From Aliamphritea ceti (GTDB taxonomy: Bacteria; Pseudomonadota; Gammaproteobacteria; Pseudomonadales; Balneatricaceae): a DNA stretch of 64,000 nucleotides. Below are positions 18,406 through 27,200 of the stretch, piece after piece. Within the stretch, counting starts at the first letter, position 1, and every line of letters starts with the position of its first letter. Below the pieces are notes generated by a model. That model was not told the DNA's origin and searched no databases. It saw nothing but the letters and a program-made list of their open reading frames with translations. The DNA is taken from contig NZ_AP025282.1 in the NCBI RefSeq assembly GCF_024347215.1, positions 2,976,001-3,040,000 of the forward strand. Direction: 5' to 3'. The position numbers were made by a program, and so were the translations under genes.

Positions 18406-19875
18406 ATGACTGCATCTTTATACATCAACGGCCAGTGGCTCAACGGCGAAGGCCCGGCTTTTTCATCTTTGAATCCGTTCTCCGGTGAAGCAATCTGGCA
18501 AGCAAACGCAGCCAGCCCTGCGCAGGTTAACAACGCAGTTGAAGCAGCCCGTGATGCCGCTCAGAGTTGGGCTGAACTGAGCTTCGCAGAGCGCTGCACT
18601 ATTACCCGTCAATACGGCGAACAGTTAGTTGCGAATAAGCAGCTGATTGCCGAGACGATTGCCGCAGAAACAGGTAAGCCACTCTGGGAAACCCTCACAG
18701 AAGCGGCAGCAATGGCTGGAAAAATTGAAATTTCTATCCGCGCTTATGAAGAACGCACCGGCGAAAAAAGCAGCGACATGGCAGGCGCACAGGCAGTATT
18801 ACGCCACAAACCACATGGAGTAGTTGCTGTATTCGGACCTTATAACTTCCCAGGTCACTTACCAAACGGCCACATAGTACCGGCACTATTAGCGGGTAAC
18901 ACCGTTATTCTTAAGCCAAGTGAACTGACTCCTAAAGTTGCTGAGCTGATGATACAACTGTGGGATAAAACCGACCTGCCTGCTGGCGTCTTAAACCTCA
19001 CTCAGGGTGAAAAAGACACCGGTATCGCACTGGCATCACACACTGGGCTGGACGGTCTTTTCTTCACTGGCAGCTCTCGCACCGGACACCTGTTACACGA
19101 ACAGTTTGCCGGTCATCCGGGTAAGATTCTGGCGCTGGAAATGGGCGGCAACAACCCTCTCATCGTCGGCGAAATCAGCGATGTTAAAGCGGCGGTTCAC
19201 GAAACACTTCAGTCCGCGTACATCACTTCAGGCCAGCGCTGTACCTGTGCTCGCCGTCTGTATGTACCTAACGGCAGCACTGGCGATCAGTTTGTTGCTG
19301 AACTGAGCAAAGCAGTCAGCCAGATTAAAGTTGGCGGTCAGTTTGAAGAACCGGCACCATTCATGGGCAGCCTGATTTCTGAAACAGCTGCTGATGGCAT
19401 TATTGCAGCGCAGACAAACCTGCTATCCCTTGGCGCATCTGCGCTGGTACAGGCGAACAAACTGCAAGCCGGTACCGGCTTAGTCAGCCCGGGCCTGCTA
19501 GATGTAACTGCCATTGCAGAATTGCCGGACGAAGAGTACTTCGGTCCGCTGTTGCAGGTAATCCGTTACGAAGAATTCGATGCGGCAATTCAGTCTGCCA
19601 ACAACACTCAGTACGGTTTGTCAGCAGGCCTGTTCAGCGACAGCGAAGATCAGTTCAATACTTTCTATAAAAAGATTCGTGCCGGTATCGTTAACTGGAA
19701 CAAACAGATTACCGGTGCCAGCAGCGCCGCACCATTCGGTGGCGTAGGTGCCAGCGGTAATCACCGTGCCAGCGCTTACTATGCGGCAGATTATTGCTCA
19801 TACCCTGTTTCCGGTATCGAAACTGACAGCCTGGCCATGCCTGCCACCCTGTCTCCTGGTCTAAAGCTAGACTAA
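18406..19875 (+). CDS. astD: Succinylglutamate semialdehyde dehydrogenase
   Basis: NAD-dependent aldehyde dehydrogenase oxidising N-succinylglutamate 5-semialdehyde to N-succinylglutamate. The 489 residues begin MTASLYINGQW, the typical AstD start, at the ATG one base after the astA stop. An open frame reaches back to 18298 but overlaps astA and is not needed. Motifs: FGPYNFPGHLPNGH, LKPSELTP, FTGSSRTG, the catalytic Glu in LALEMGGNNPL and the catalytic Cys in SGQRCTCARR. A 13-bp tandem repeat starts at the stop codon. Confidence 0.95.
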   Translation: MTASLYINGQWLNGEGPAFSSLNPFSGEAIWQANAASPAQVNNAVEAARDAAQSWAELSFAERCTITRQYGEQLVANKQLIAETIAAETGKPLWETLTEAAAMAGKIEISIRAYEERTGEKSSDMAGAQAVLRHKPHGVVAVFGPYNFPGHLPNGHIVPALLAGNTVILKPSELTPKVAELMIQLWDKTDLPAGVLNLTQGEKDTGIALASHTGLDGLFFTGSSRTGHLLHEQFAGHPGKILALEMGGNNPLIVGEISDVKAAVHETLQSAYITSGQRCTCARRLYVPNGSTGDQFVAELSKAVSQIKVGGQFEEPAPFMGSLISETAADGIIAAQTNLLSLGASALVQANKLQAGTGLVSPGLLDVTAIAELPDEEYFGPLLQVIRYEEFDAAIQSANNTQYGLSAGLFSDSEDQFNTFYKKIRAGIVNWNKQITGASSAAPFGGVGASGNHRASAYYAADYCSYPVSGIETDSLAMPATLSPGLKLD

Positions 19876-19916
19876 GAAGCATGACTAAGAAGCAGAACTA
19901 GGAAGCTGGACTAAAC
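19870..19916 (+). repeat. 13-bp tandem repeat spanning the astD stop
   Basis: About 3.6 copies of GACTAAGAAGCAT-like units. Each carries TAA or TAG at 19873, 19886, 19899 and 19912, so stop codons fall in frames 0, +1, +2 and 0 relative to astD. Confidence 0.7.
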
Positions 19917-20071
19917 AGACACCAGAGTTGATGTATTTTAAGCCGCAGTTCGATTGCTATTAAGCTTGATAGCTGCGTAAACCTTCAGGCACACGGATTT
20001 TTCCGACCTGATGCTATCCTGATACACGCTCTGGCAAACCATTCTAACGATTACATATTCAGGTACCTTCG

Positions 20072-21424
20072 ATGACAGCACGCGAAGCTAATTTTGACGG
20101 CCTGGTCGGCCCAACCCACAACTATGCCGGCTTATCTTTCGGCAACGTTGCCTCTGAACAGCATCAGGCTGCGGCTTCCAACCCAAAGCTGGCAGCTAAG
20201 CAAGGCCTGCAAAAGATGAAAGCTCTGCATGATATGGGCTTTGTTCAGGGCGTACTGGCACCTCAGGAACGCCCGGATATTGATACTCTGCGACGTCTCG
20301 GCTTCACTGGCTCAGATGCCAGCGTACTCGCCAGCGCAGCTCGACAGGCGCCACGTATTCTTGCTGCTTGCTGCTCAGCTTCCAGCATGTGGACAGCTAA
20401 TGCTGCAACCGTTTCACCCAGTGCTGATACTGCAGACGGCAAAGTACATTTTACCCCGGCTAACCTGACCAACAAATTCCATCGCTCTATCGAGCACAGT
20501 GTGACTGGCCGTATTCTGCAAGCCACCTTTGCCGATAATCAGCACTTTCAACATCACCATGCATTACCAGGCGTTGAGCATTTCGGTGATGAAGGTGCCG
20601 CGAACCACACGCGTTTTTGCCATGACTACGGCAAAGCCGGCATCGAGTTTTTTGTGTTTGGCCGCTACGGCTTTGATATGAGCAAGCCAGCGCCTCAAAA
20701 ATATCCGGCCCGCCAAACGCTTGAAGCTTGTCAGGCAATAGCCCGCAAGCATGGCTTGCGCGACAACGCTGTTGTATATGCGCAACAAAACCCAGCGGTT
20801 ATCGATCAGGGCGTCTTCCATAACGATGTTATTGCTGTCGGCAACGGTACCCTGCTGTTCTGCCACGATCAGGCCTTCCTGAATCAGGCAGAGGTAAAAG
20901 CAGAGCTAACCGCAGCTATGGACAACGACTTTGAAATTATCGAAGTCCCCAGTAACAAAGTATCAGTACAGGATGCTGTTCAAAGCTATCTATTCAACAG
21001 CCAGTTACTCAGTAAACCAGAAGGCGGCACTTTGCTGATCATTCCGGAAGAATGTGAGAAAAACCCGGCAGTATGGTCTTACCTGCAGGAACTGGTTAGC
21101 AGTGATGCCAGTATTGATGAACTGAAAGTATTCGATCTGAAACAGAGCATGAGTAACGGGGGCGGTCCAGCTTGCCTGCGCTTACGGGTAGCAATGAATA
21201 CAGCAGAGCAAGCTGCTTTTAACCAGCATACCCGCATGAATGACACACTCTTCAACACGCTGAACGCCTGGGTAGACAAACACTACCGTGACCAATTACG
21301 GGAGCAAGATCTGGCTGACCCTCAGCTGCTAACTGAATCCCGAACTGCACTGGATGAGCTGACTCAGATTTTACAACTGGGATCGGTATATCCGTTCCAG
21401 CGCGAAGGCCGTTGCCACCCCTAA
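20072..21424 (+). CDS. astB: N-succinylarginine dihydrolase
   Basis: Second step of the AST pathway: N-succinylarginine to N-succinylornithine, two NH3 and CO2. The 450 residues are full length. Characteristic stretches: EANFDGLVGPTHNYAGLSFG at the N-terminus, LPGVEHFGDEGAANHTR, FGRYGFDMSKPAPQKYPARQ, DQGVFHNDVIAVGN, and the C-terminal SMSNGGGPACLRLR carrying the catalytic cysteine of this amidinotransferase-fold family. It follows astD after 196 bases, a gap that includes tandem repeats and possibly a secondary promoter. A strong terminator follows. Confidence 0.96.
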   Translation: MTAREANFDGLVGPTHNYAGLSFGNVASEQHQAAASNPKLAAKQGLQKMKALHDMGFVQGVLAPQERPDIDTLRRLGFTGSDASVLASAARQAPRILAACCSASSMWTANAATVSPSADTADGKVHFTPANLTNKFHRSIEHSVTGRILQATFADNQHFQHHHALPGVEHFGDEGAANHTRFCHDYGKAGIEFFVFGRYGFDMSKPAPQKYPARQTLEACQAIARKHGLRDNAVVYAQQNPAVIDQGVFHNDVIAVGNGTLLFCHDQAFLNQAEVKAELTAAMDNDFEIIEVPSNKVSVQDAVQSYLFNSQLLSKPEGGTLLIIPEECEKNPAVWSYLQELVSSDASIDELKVFDLKQSMSNGGGPACLRLRVAMNTAEQAAFNQHTRMNDTLFNTLNAWVDKHYRDQLREQDLADPQLLTESRTALDELTQILQLGSVYPFQREGRCHP

Positions 21425-21461
21425 TCTATTCACTCAAAGATATTTTGTCTGCAAGTGTTTT

Positions 21462-21488
21462 ACGCCGGTATTATTATACCGGCGTTTT
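21462..21488 (+). terminator. Terminator after astB
   Basis: A perfect 10-bp stem (ACGCCGGTAT with its complement, loop TATT) followed by TTTTAG, ending the ast operon. Confidence 0.85.
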
Positions 21489-21516
21489 AGTTTCAATGAC
21501 TGAGAGAAAGACCTAC

Positions 21517-22377
21517 ATGCAGACAGAAGTCTATACGGTTAATGCATTCACCTATCAAAATCAGGGAGGCAATCCAGCCGGAGTTGTAGTGAATGCTGAT
21601 CCCCTTAACACTGACCAGATGCAAAAGATTGCCAGCAAAATGAGCTACCCGGAAACTGCATTTGTCTGTACACCTCCTCAGAATATACATGCCGACCTTA
21701 CCGTACGTTTCTTTACCCCATCATCAGAAGTAGATTTCTGTGGTCATGCGACACTGGCAACATTTTACCTGCTCTGGCACCTCAAAATACTTTCTGCAGG
21801 TAACTATACTCAGGCAACCAAAGCCGGATTGCTGAATGTCTGTATTACGGACAATGGCCAGATAATTATGGACCAGCAAGCGCCACAGTTTATGTCCATC
21901 TTTCCCGCTCAGACAATCGCACCTTTACTGGATTTACCCATCAATGCTATTAATTCGCAGTTTCATCCGCAAAAAGTAAGTACCGGCCTGCCAGATCTGT
22001 TTGTTGCTGTAACAAGTGGCTATCTTCAGCAGGTAACGCCAGATCTGCCTGCAATTTCTGAGCTATCCCGACAACATAACCTGACAGGTTTGCATGTATT
22101 TGAATTAACACCTAAGGAAACACACGACGCTATCTGCCGCAACTTCGCCCCGCGCTTCGGCATTGATGAAGAAGCAGCTACAGGTAGCTCCAGTGGCGCA
22201 CTGGCCTGCTATCTACAACGTCACTACTTCCCACAAAAAACTGATTACAGCTTCTTACAGGGACAATCTCTTGGCCTGGAATCAGAGATAAACGTCTCAC
22301 TAACAATCGCAGACAATGCAGTGACTCAGGTCCAGGCCTTTGGCACAGCAACACTTATTAAACGGCAGACGCTATAG
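21517..22377 (+). CDS. PhzF-family isomerase/epimerase-like protein
   Basis: A member of the PhzF (diaminopimelate-epimerase-fold) family, 286 residues from the ATG at 21517; an ATG at 21496 would add seven residues. The N-terminus MQTEVYTVNAFTYQNQGGNPAGVV is typical. Also present: KMSYPETAFV with the family's catalytic glutamate, DFCGHATLATFYLL, and GIDEEAATGSSSGALACYL near the C-terminus. PhzF proteins catalyse isomerisation or epimerisation of small acids, and the substrate here is unknown. The gene begins downstream of the astB terminator, so it is probably expressed separately despite being beside the arginine genes. Confidence 0.88.
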   Translation: MQTEVYTVNAFTYQNQGGNPAGVVVNADPLNTDQMQKIASKMSYPETAFVCTPPQNIHADLTVRFFTPSSEVDFCGHATLATFYLLWHLKILSAGNYTQATKAGLLNVCITDNGQIIMDQQAPQFMSIFPAQTIAPLLDLPINAINSQFHPQKVSTGLPDLFVAVTSGYLQQVTPDLPAISELSRQHNLTGLHVFELTPKETHDAICRNFAPRFGIDEEAATGSSSGALACYLQRHYFPQKTDYSFLQGQSLGLESEINVSLTIADNAVTQVQAFGTATLIKRQTL

Positions 22378-22556
22378 CCATCTAACTCTTTACAACATTG
22401 CATTAGCGACACCCTAAAATTCCAGCAATTTTTATGTGTATATAACTTACTTTTTCTCTCCACCAGCCGATAGCCTTATTATTCACCAACACCTGGCTCG
22501 CATATTGTTTATATATCTGTTGTTATTACAGCCAGCAGAATCATAGGACGATTACT

Positions 22557-24038
22557 GTGAAAATCTCATCATCAGAGGTAGCCTTCAGGGCATTACATAA
22601 CAAAGAAGACAGCCATCATTACGAAAAACAAACCACTGCGTCTGAGCAACGCCGCCGTGGATTCGGAATCCAGACAGGCCTTAGTATCACCGAAACGGTG
22701 ACCGACCTGTCTTACCAGGCCAAAATGCGCCATCAACAAAGTAACTCCTTATCAAGCCAGTCAATCATCAGCCTGAACGGCCAGACACAAAAGCTTGAAA
22801 GTACCAGCAGTCTTGAAACACTCACCCGAACAACCCTTGGGCTTAATGCGCAAACGGCCCGTATCAATATTGAACTGCCAGTCCAGACTCGCAGCCTTAA
22901 TCTGCAGCATGCCGAAACCTATCAAAATGTTTCCCAACTGACTCAGGGCGACGTAGAGGCAATCGCGGTGAATGCCTCAGGTGGAACCAATGCCAGACTG
23001 GATATAACCGAACAGCATTTTTATAAAGAAAAAGAAAAACTCCAGGTTGATACTCAGGGAACCGTAACCACCGCCGATGGCCGCCAGATCAACTTTCTTA
23101 TGGAACTGGAAATGGAGCGCAGCTTCGAATTAGAAGAATCAATGCAGATCCGCCACAGCGAACGTGAAGTCATGGACCCACTGATGATTAACCTGGGCAA
23201 TGCCGGTGCCGCACTCACCAGCACCAGCTTCAGCTTCGACCTGGACGCAGACGGCACCACAGAACAAATATCATTTGCCACCGGTGGCAGCGGCTTTCTC
23301 GCTCTGGATATTAACAACGACAACAAAATCAACGATGGCAGCGAATTATTCGGCACCCAGGGAAGTGACGGCTTTGCTCATCTTGCCCGCTACGACGATG
23401 ATGGTAACAAATGGATCGATGAGTCTGATGAAGTGTTCGACAAACTTAAAATATGGAGCCGTGACGAAGCCGGTAATGATCAGCTTATCAGCTTAAAACA
23501 AGCCGGTGTTGGCGCCATTTACCTGGGTGCTGGTAGCGGTAACTTCGACCTGACTGACAGCTCTAACCAACTGCTTGGCCAGGTTAAAAGTACCGGCATG
23601 TTCTTAATGGAGAGCGGCGAAGCCGGAAGTATTCAGGAAGTTGATCTGGCGATTCATCCTGAAGCAGAGCAGCTGCAAAACGTACCTGATCCGGTTGAGC
23701 AAAACCTCAGCACTAATGTGAATCAAACGGCTGACACCCCCAGATTTGTCAGTATTTTTGACCTGATGATGCCAGAAAACAACCCGCCTCAAATGACCCG
23801 TCGTACTGAAACCACTACGGTGACAAACAATGAACAGGTTACCGTTAAGACTGATAACAGCGAAGAACAGCCCAAGGAAGTGAAGAAAACACATTCGGGA
23901 GAGCTTGGTGAAAGCATCCTCGAGTCACTCAACCGGCTAATCGAGCTGGCACACCTTAAACAAGAAAAAGAGTACGACGAAAACCAGAACCTTAAGGATA
24001 TCATTCAGAATTTGCGCAAACATCATCTGAATAATTAA
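22557..24038 (+). CDS. Hypothetical protein with calcium-loop segment
   Basis: A 493-residue protein of no assigned function, starting with GTG after AGGACG. No signal peptide is visible. The first 200 residues are polar, Gln/Ser/Glu rich and probably partly coiled (SLETLTRTTLGLNAQTARINIEL region). The centre (about 220-310) has EF-hand/dockerin-like acidic loops: DLDADGTTEQ, DINNDNKINDGSELFG and DDDGNKWIDESDEVFDKL. The C-terminal 130 residues are again low-complexity with many Glu and Asn. The central block resembles that of large RTX or adhesin-associated calcium-binding proteins. It is flanked by genes on the same strand without tight spacing. Confidence 0.75.
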   Translation: MKISSSEVAFRALHNKEDSHHYEKQTTASEQRRRGFGIQTGLSITETVTDLSYQAKMRHQQSNSLSSQSIISLNGQTQKLESTSSLETLTRTTLGLNAQTARINIELPVQTRSLNLQHAETYQNVSQLTQGDVEAIAVNASGGTNARLDITEQHFYKEKEKLQVDTQGTVTTADGRQINFLMELEMERSFELEESMQIRHSEREVMDPLMINLGNAGAALTSTSFSFDLDADGTTEQISFATGGSGFLALDINNDNKINDGSELFGTQGSDGFAHLARYDDDGNKWIDESDEVFDKLKIWSRDEAGNDQLISLKQAGVGAIYLGAGSGNFDLTDSSNQLLGQVKSTGMFLMESGEAGSIQEVDLAIHPEAEQLQNVPDPVEQNLSTNVNQTADTPRFVSIFDLMMPENNPPQMTRRTETTTVTNNEQVTVKTDNSEEQPKEVKKTHSGELGESILESLNRLIELAHLKQEKEYDENQNLKDIIQNLRKHHLNN

Positions 24039-24261
24039 CCAAGCGTTCTTAGCGGGATCAGGGCCAATCAATTAAAGCCCTGATCCACAACCTGAAAAGC
24101 TCTTAAAAACTAACGACTTCCGAGCCAAAAACAAAACCAGCTTAGCGGTGGTTCCACACACCTGATTCTGTTGGCACACCTTCATCCCCAGACGCTGCGT
24201 TACCATCCCGTCATACCTAATATCCAAATACAATAAAAATAACAGTATCCTGGAGCCAAGT

Positions 24262-25221
24262 ATGACAACGTCTCAACGGCCCGTAGTCCCTTCTGCTTTG
24301 CTGAATAAATGGCAGCACATTATCGACTTACTGGCCCGTCTCAGCCACACCCCGGCAGTACTTATTACCCGCGTGCGTCAGGATGATATAAGCCTGTTAT
24401 TGCGAAGCCGTAATACTGAAAACCCGTTCCAGCCTAAAGGCTTCAATAAACGTTGCAGCGACATGTACTGCGACCGGGTAATAACAGATCAGACGCCCCT
24501 GTTAATTAACAATGCTCTGGAAACAGCCGATTGGAAAAACGCCCCCAGCGTTGAACGGGGAATGACCTTCTATCTGGGCTACCCTCTTAGCTGGCCTGAT
24601 GCAGAACCCTTTGGCACCATCTGCGTCATGGATCAGCAAGCCGACAATCAGGCGCTTGATTATCAGCAGCTGATGGAAGAGTTTCAGGCTTTGATCAACC
24701 ACGACCTCAAACTGTTACATGAACTGGAAAGCCATCAGCAACAGCAACTTCAGATGGAGCATCGTCTGAGCACACTGAATACTGAGATAGATGCCCGCGC
24801 CATAGACTTAAATGAAATAAACACTGCACTGCGGGTATTACTCCGTCAGAGGGAGAGCGACCGACAAGCCCTGGAGCAGGAAGCCTATGCCGAACTCAGC
24901 CAACAAATTACGCCCTTATTAGAGCAGCTTTCTGCAGAGCCGCTAAGCGACGCACAACAAAGTTGCCTGCTGAAAATCCAGCGCTGTCTGGCTCCCGGCG
25001 ACAATAATGCTCTGCATAATCTGCGCTTGCTCAGCCCGGCGGAACAAAAAGTCGTTGGCTATATTCAGGCGGGAAAATCAAGTAAAGAGATTGCTGCATT
25101 ATTGCATGTCAGTAAAAAAACCGTTGATTATCATCGCCAGAACATTCGTAAAAAACTTGGCCTTAACAGTGCTTCATTAAGTTTGAAAAGTTATCTGACC
25201 CCGTACTTTCCCCGCACTTAA
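24262..25221 (+). CDS. GAF-domain LuxR-type transcriptional regulator
   Basis: A 319-residue regulator. A GAF sensor domain (about 12-155, with MTFYLGYPLSWPDAEPFGTICVMD) is joined by a Gln-rich coiled coil (about 155-250) to a C-terminal LuxR/FixJ helix-turn-helix (LLSPAEQKVVGYIQAGKSSK, EIAALLHVSKKTVDYHRQNI). There is no receiver domain, so it is probably ligand- or redox-responsive. It lies 111 bases upstream of a cytochrome P460 gene on the same strand and may control it. GGAG precedes the ATG. Confidence 0.87.
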   Translation: MTTSQRPVVPSALLNKWQHIIDLLARLSHTPAVLITRVRQDDISLLLRSRNTENPFQPKGFNKRCSDMYCDRVITDQTPLLINNALETADWKNAPSVERGMTFYLGYPLSWPDAEPFGTICVMDQQADNQALDYQQLMEEFQALINHDLKLLHELESHQQQQLQMEHRLSTLNTEIDARAIDLNEINTALRVLLRQRESDRQALEQEAYAELSQQITPLLEQLSAEPLSDAQQSCLLKIQRCLAPGDNNALHNLRLLSPAEQKVVGYIQAGKSSKEIAALLHVSKKTVDYHRQNIRKKLGLNSASLSLKSYLTPYFPRT

Positions 25222-25332
25222 CTGGTATTTAATTCCGACAACCCGCTATTTATTCTGAAAGTGTACATCTGACTTACTTCGGTAAGCTGCAGTAGATGCA
25301 CGCCTTACAGACATTTGCTCGGAATAAAAATA

Positions 25333-25965
25333 ATGACAAGACGCATTGCTACACACTCAAAACTGACAGAGAAACTCCTTAAAACAGCGGCAATAACCCT
25401 GCTAAGTACCGGACTGCTAAGCAGCCCCGTCATTGCAGAAGACCTGCCCCCACCAGCTCACTTCAACGCCAACAACGAAATGCTATTACCGTTAGATTAT
25501 CGTGAATGGATTCAGGTAGGCGCTAACGTTTCACCCAATGAACTCAATAACGGCAAAGCCCCTTTCAATGAAATGCGTACCATTTATATGGACCGAGGTG
25601 CATTCAAGCACTGGAAGGAAACCGGCGAATTCCGAACCGGTACTCTTTTACTGAAAGAAGTTATGAGTATCACCCACTATCAAGGCATGACGGGAACAGG
25701 TTATGGCGCAGGTGAAGTAGTCGCGGTAGCTGGCATGCTTAAAGACCCGATAAAGTTCGCCGATGAACCTGGCCAGTGGGGCTTCTATCGCTTCCCAAAA
25801 CTGGAAAACAGCGAATTTTTCCAGAAAACCAGTGAGCAGTATCCAACCGGGAAATGCTCAGGATGCCATACTGCCGGCGCACAGGACGATATGGTATTCA
25901 CCCAGCATTACCCGGTATTAACCGATGCCAAAGGCACCGGACGGGTTGCAGTACCGGTGGAATAA
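25333..25965 (+). CDS. Cytochrome P460 family c-type haem protein
   Basis: A secreted or periplasmic haem protein of 210 residues. A signal peptide (about 1-35, ending PVIAED) is followed by the P460 fold (YREWIQVGANVSPN, NEMRTIYMDRGAF, GTLLLKEVMSI) and the haem motif CSGCH near residue 180. In ammonia oxidisers P460 enzymes oxidise hydroxylamine and NO, while in heterotrophs their role is open. The start at 25333 has GGA at good spacing; an upstream ATG at 25315 adds six residues. No nitrification genes are nearby. It is convergent with a GNAT gene that stops two bases away. Confidence 0.88.
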   Translation: MTRRIATHSKLTEKLLKTAAITLLSTGLLSSPVIAEDLPPPAHFNANNEMLLPLDYREWIQVGANVSPNELNNGKAPFNEMRTIYMDRGAFKHWKETGEFRTGTLLLKEVMSITHYQGMTGTGYGAGEVVAVAGMLKDPIKFADEPGQWGFYRFPKLENSEFFQKTSEQYPTGKCSGCHTAGAQDDMVFTQHYPVLTDAKGTGRVAVPVE

Positions 25966-25966
25966 G

Positions 25967-26386
25967 TTAACAGTCTCCAGAGGCTGACCAGTCATAATAC
26001 ATGCCCTCACTGCGGGGCCTGGTCAGCCGAAAACCATACTTTTCGTAAAGTGCTGGCACATCTCCCATCAGGGTAATATAAGAATCCCTTGGCGCATTAC
26101 TTTGTAACCATGCCATTAAAGCATTCATTATCAGCCGGCCCAGCCCTTGCCCCTGATACGCCGGATCAACCGCCACATCAACGATATCAAAGTTAAGCGC
26201 ACCATCACCAATGATCCGCCCCATGCCAACCGTTTTGCCATTATCATCAATACAAACGGCATAAAGACTCGCAGCCAGTCCACGGGAAACTGCATCTACA
26301 GGTCGTGGGCTAAGGCCGGTAATTTCCCGCAGATGTATAAAATCTTCCGCGCTAACTGTCTGCTCAATCAATACTGGCTGTGTCAT
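25967..26386 (-). CDS. GNAT-family N-acetyltransferase
   Basis: A 139-residue acetyltransferase with the acetyl-CoA loop VDPAYQGQGLGRLIMNALM and the C-terminal LYEKYGFRLTRP strand-helix of the family. The substrate is unknown. Its ATG overlaps the stop of the upstream Lrp gene by one base (TGATG), so the two are one operon. Its small size and shape resemble amine or aminoglycoside-like acetyltransferases, but nothing more specific can be said. Confidence 0.88.
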   Translation of the reverse strand: MTQPVLIEQTVSAEDFIHLREITGLSPRPVDAVSRGLAASLYAVCIDDNGKTVGMGRIIGDGALNFDIVDVAVDPAYQGQGLGRLIMNALMAWLQSNAPRDSYITLMGDVPALYEKYGFRLTRPRSEGMYYDWSASGDC

Positions 26387-26868
26387 CAGTTATACCCTTC
26401 CCATAATTCATTAAGCGGATATCCACTAAACTCTTTCGGTGTGTGTAACACCACATGACTACTGATATTTACCTCACCGGGCAACACATCCAGCAGTTGA
26501 TCATTAATAGCGTTATAACGCAGCATATCCGGCGCAACTATACGCATAAACAAGTCAAAGCTACCACTGACAACATGACACTCCACCACTTCCGGAATCG
26601 CTTGCGCGGCTTCCTGGAAACAACGAAATGCTTCTGTACTCTGGTCCTTCAGACTGACAGTCGCAACTACAGTTACACTGCGAAACAGTTTAGCCAGATT
26701 AACAATACCCAGGTAAGGACCAATCAGCTCAGCATCCTGTAATTTACGTACCCGGTTCAGGCAAGAGCTTGGCGATAATCCAACCCGGTCAGCCAATTCC
26801 TGATTAGTAATCCGCGCTTCACCCTGCAGCACCGAAAGAATATTTCGATCAATACGATCTAACTGCAT
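26386..26868 (-). CDS. Lrp/AsnC-family regulator
   Basis: A 160-residue Lrp-type regulator: N-terminal HTH (DRIDRNILSVLQGEARITNQ, ELADRVGLSPSSCLNRVRKL) and a C-terminal RAM ligand domain (about 70-150). It is divergent from the orphan astA3 gene at 27201 and upstream of the coupled GNAT gene. Lrp proteins respond to amino acids, so control of arginine succinylation by this protein is plausible. The 332-base divergent gap contains AT-rich inverted repeats. Confidence 0.9.
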   Translation of the reverse strand: MQLDRIDRNILSVLQGEARITNQELADRVGLSPSSCLNRVRKLQDAELIGPYLGIVNLAKLFRSVTVVATVSLKDQSTEAFRCFQEAAQAIPEVVECHVVSGSFDLFMRIVAPDMLRYNAINDQLLDVLPGEVNISSHVVLHTPKEFSGYPLNELWEGYN

Positions 26869-27200
26869 TTTATATCTCTTTTATGCTTTATTTTTATACC
26901 AACAGAACACCTTAAAACAGGAAGCTCTGTCGCTAAGCCCAAGTATATATTGGTATATCTTCTGGATATACGCCAACTGACTGGCATTTTTATAAAAACA
27001 GACTAGACGAAATATTATTTTGCTATCTGACAAAATCGTGCAGATTCTATCTGCCACCCGGGTAAATTACACAGCTCATTTGGCAGCAGAAACTTTAAAA
27101 TAGACCTAATACAAAAGATTACAGCAGCCGGCCAAGGATAATAATTTCCTGTCATACATCACCAGACAGTCCCGCCGGCTCACTATAAAAGGTAATATCT
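26869..27200. promoter_or_regulatory. Divergent Lrp/astA3 promoter region
   Basis: AT-rich gap without coding signals. It holds an imperfect inverted repeat of GTATAT/ATATAC at about 26943-26971 and an ATTTTG-N8-CAAAAT repeat at 27017-27036. Both are of the AT-rich type bound by Lrp proteins. The operator assignment is a guess. Confidence 0.35.
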
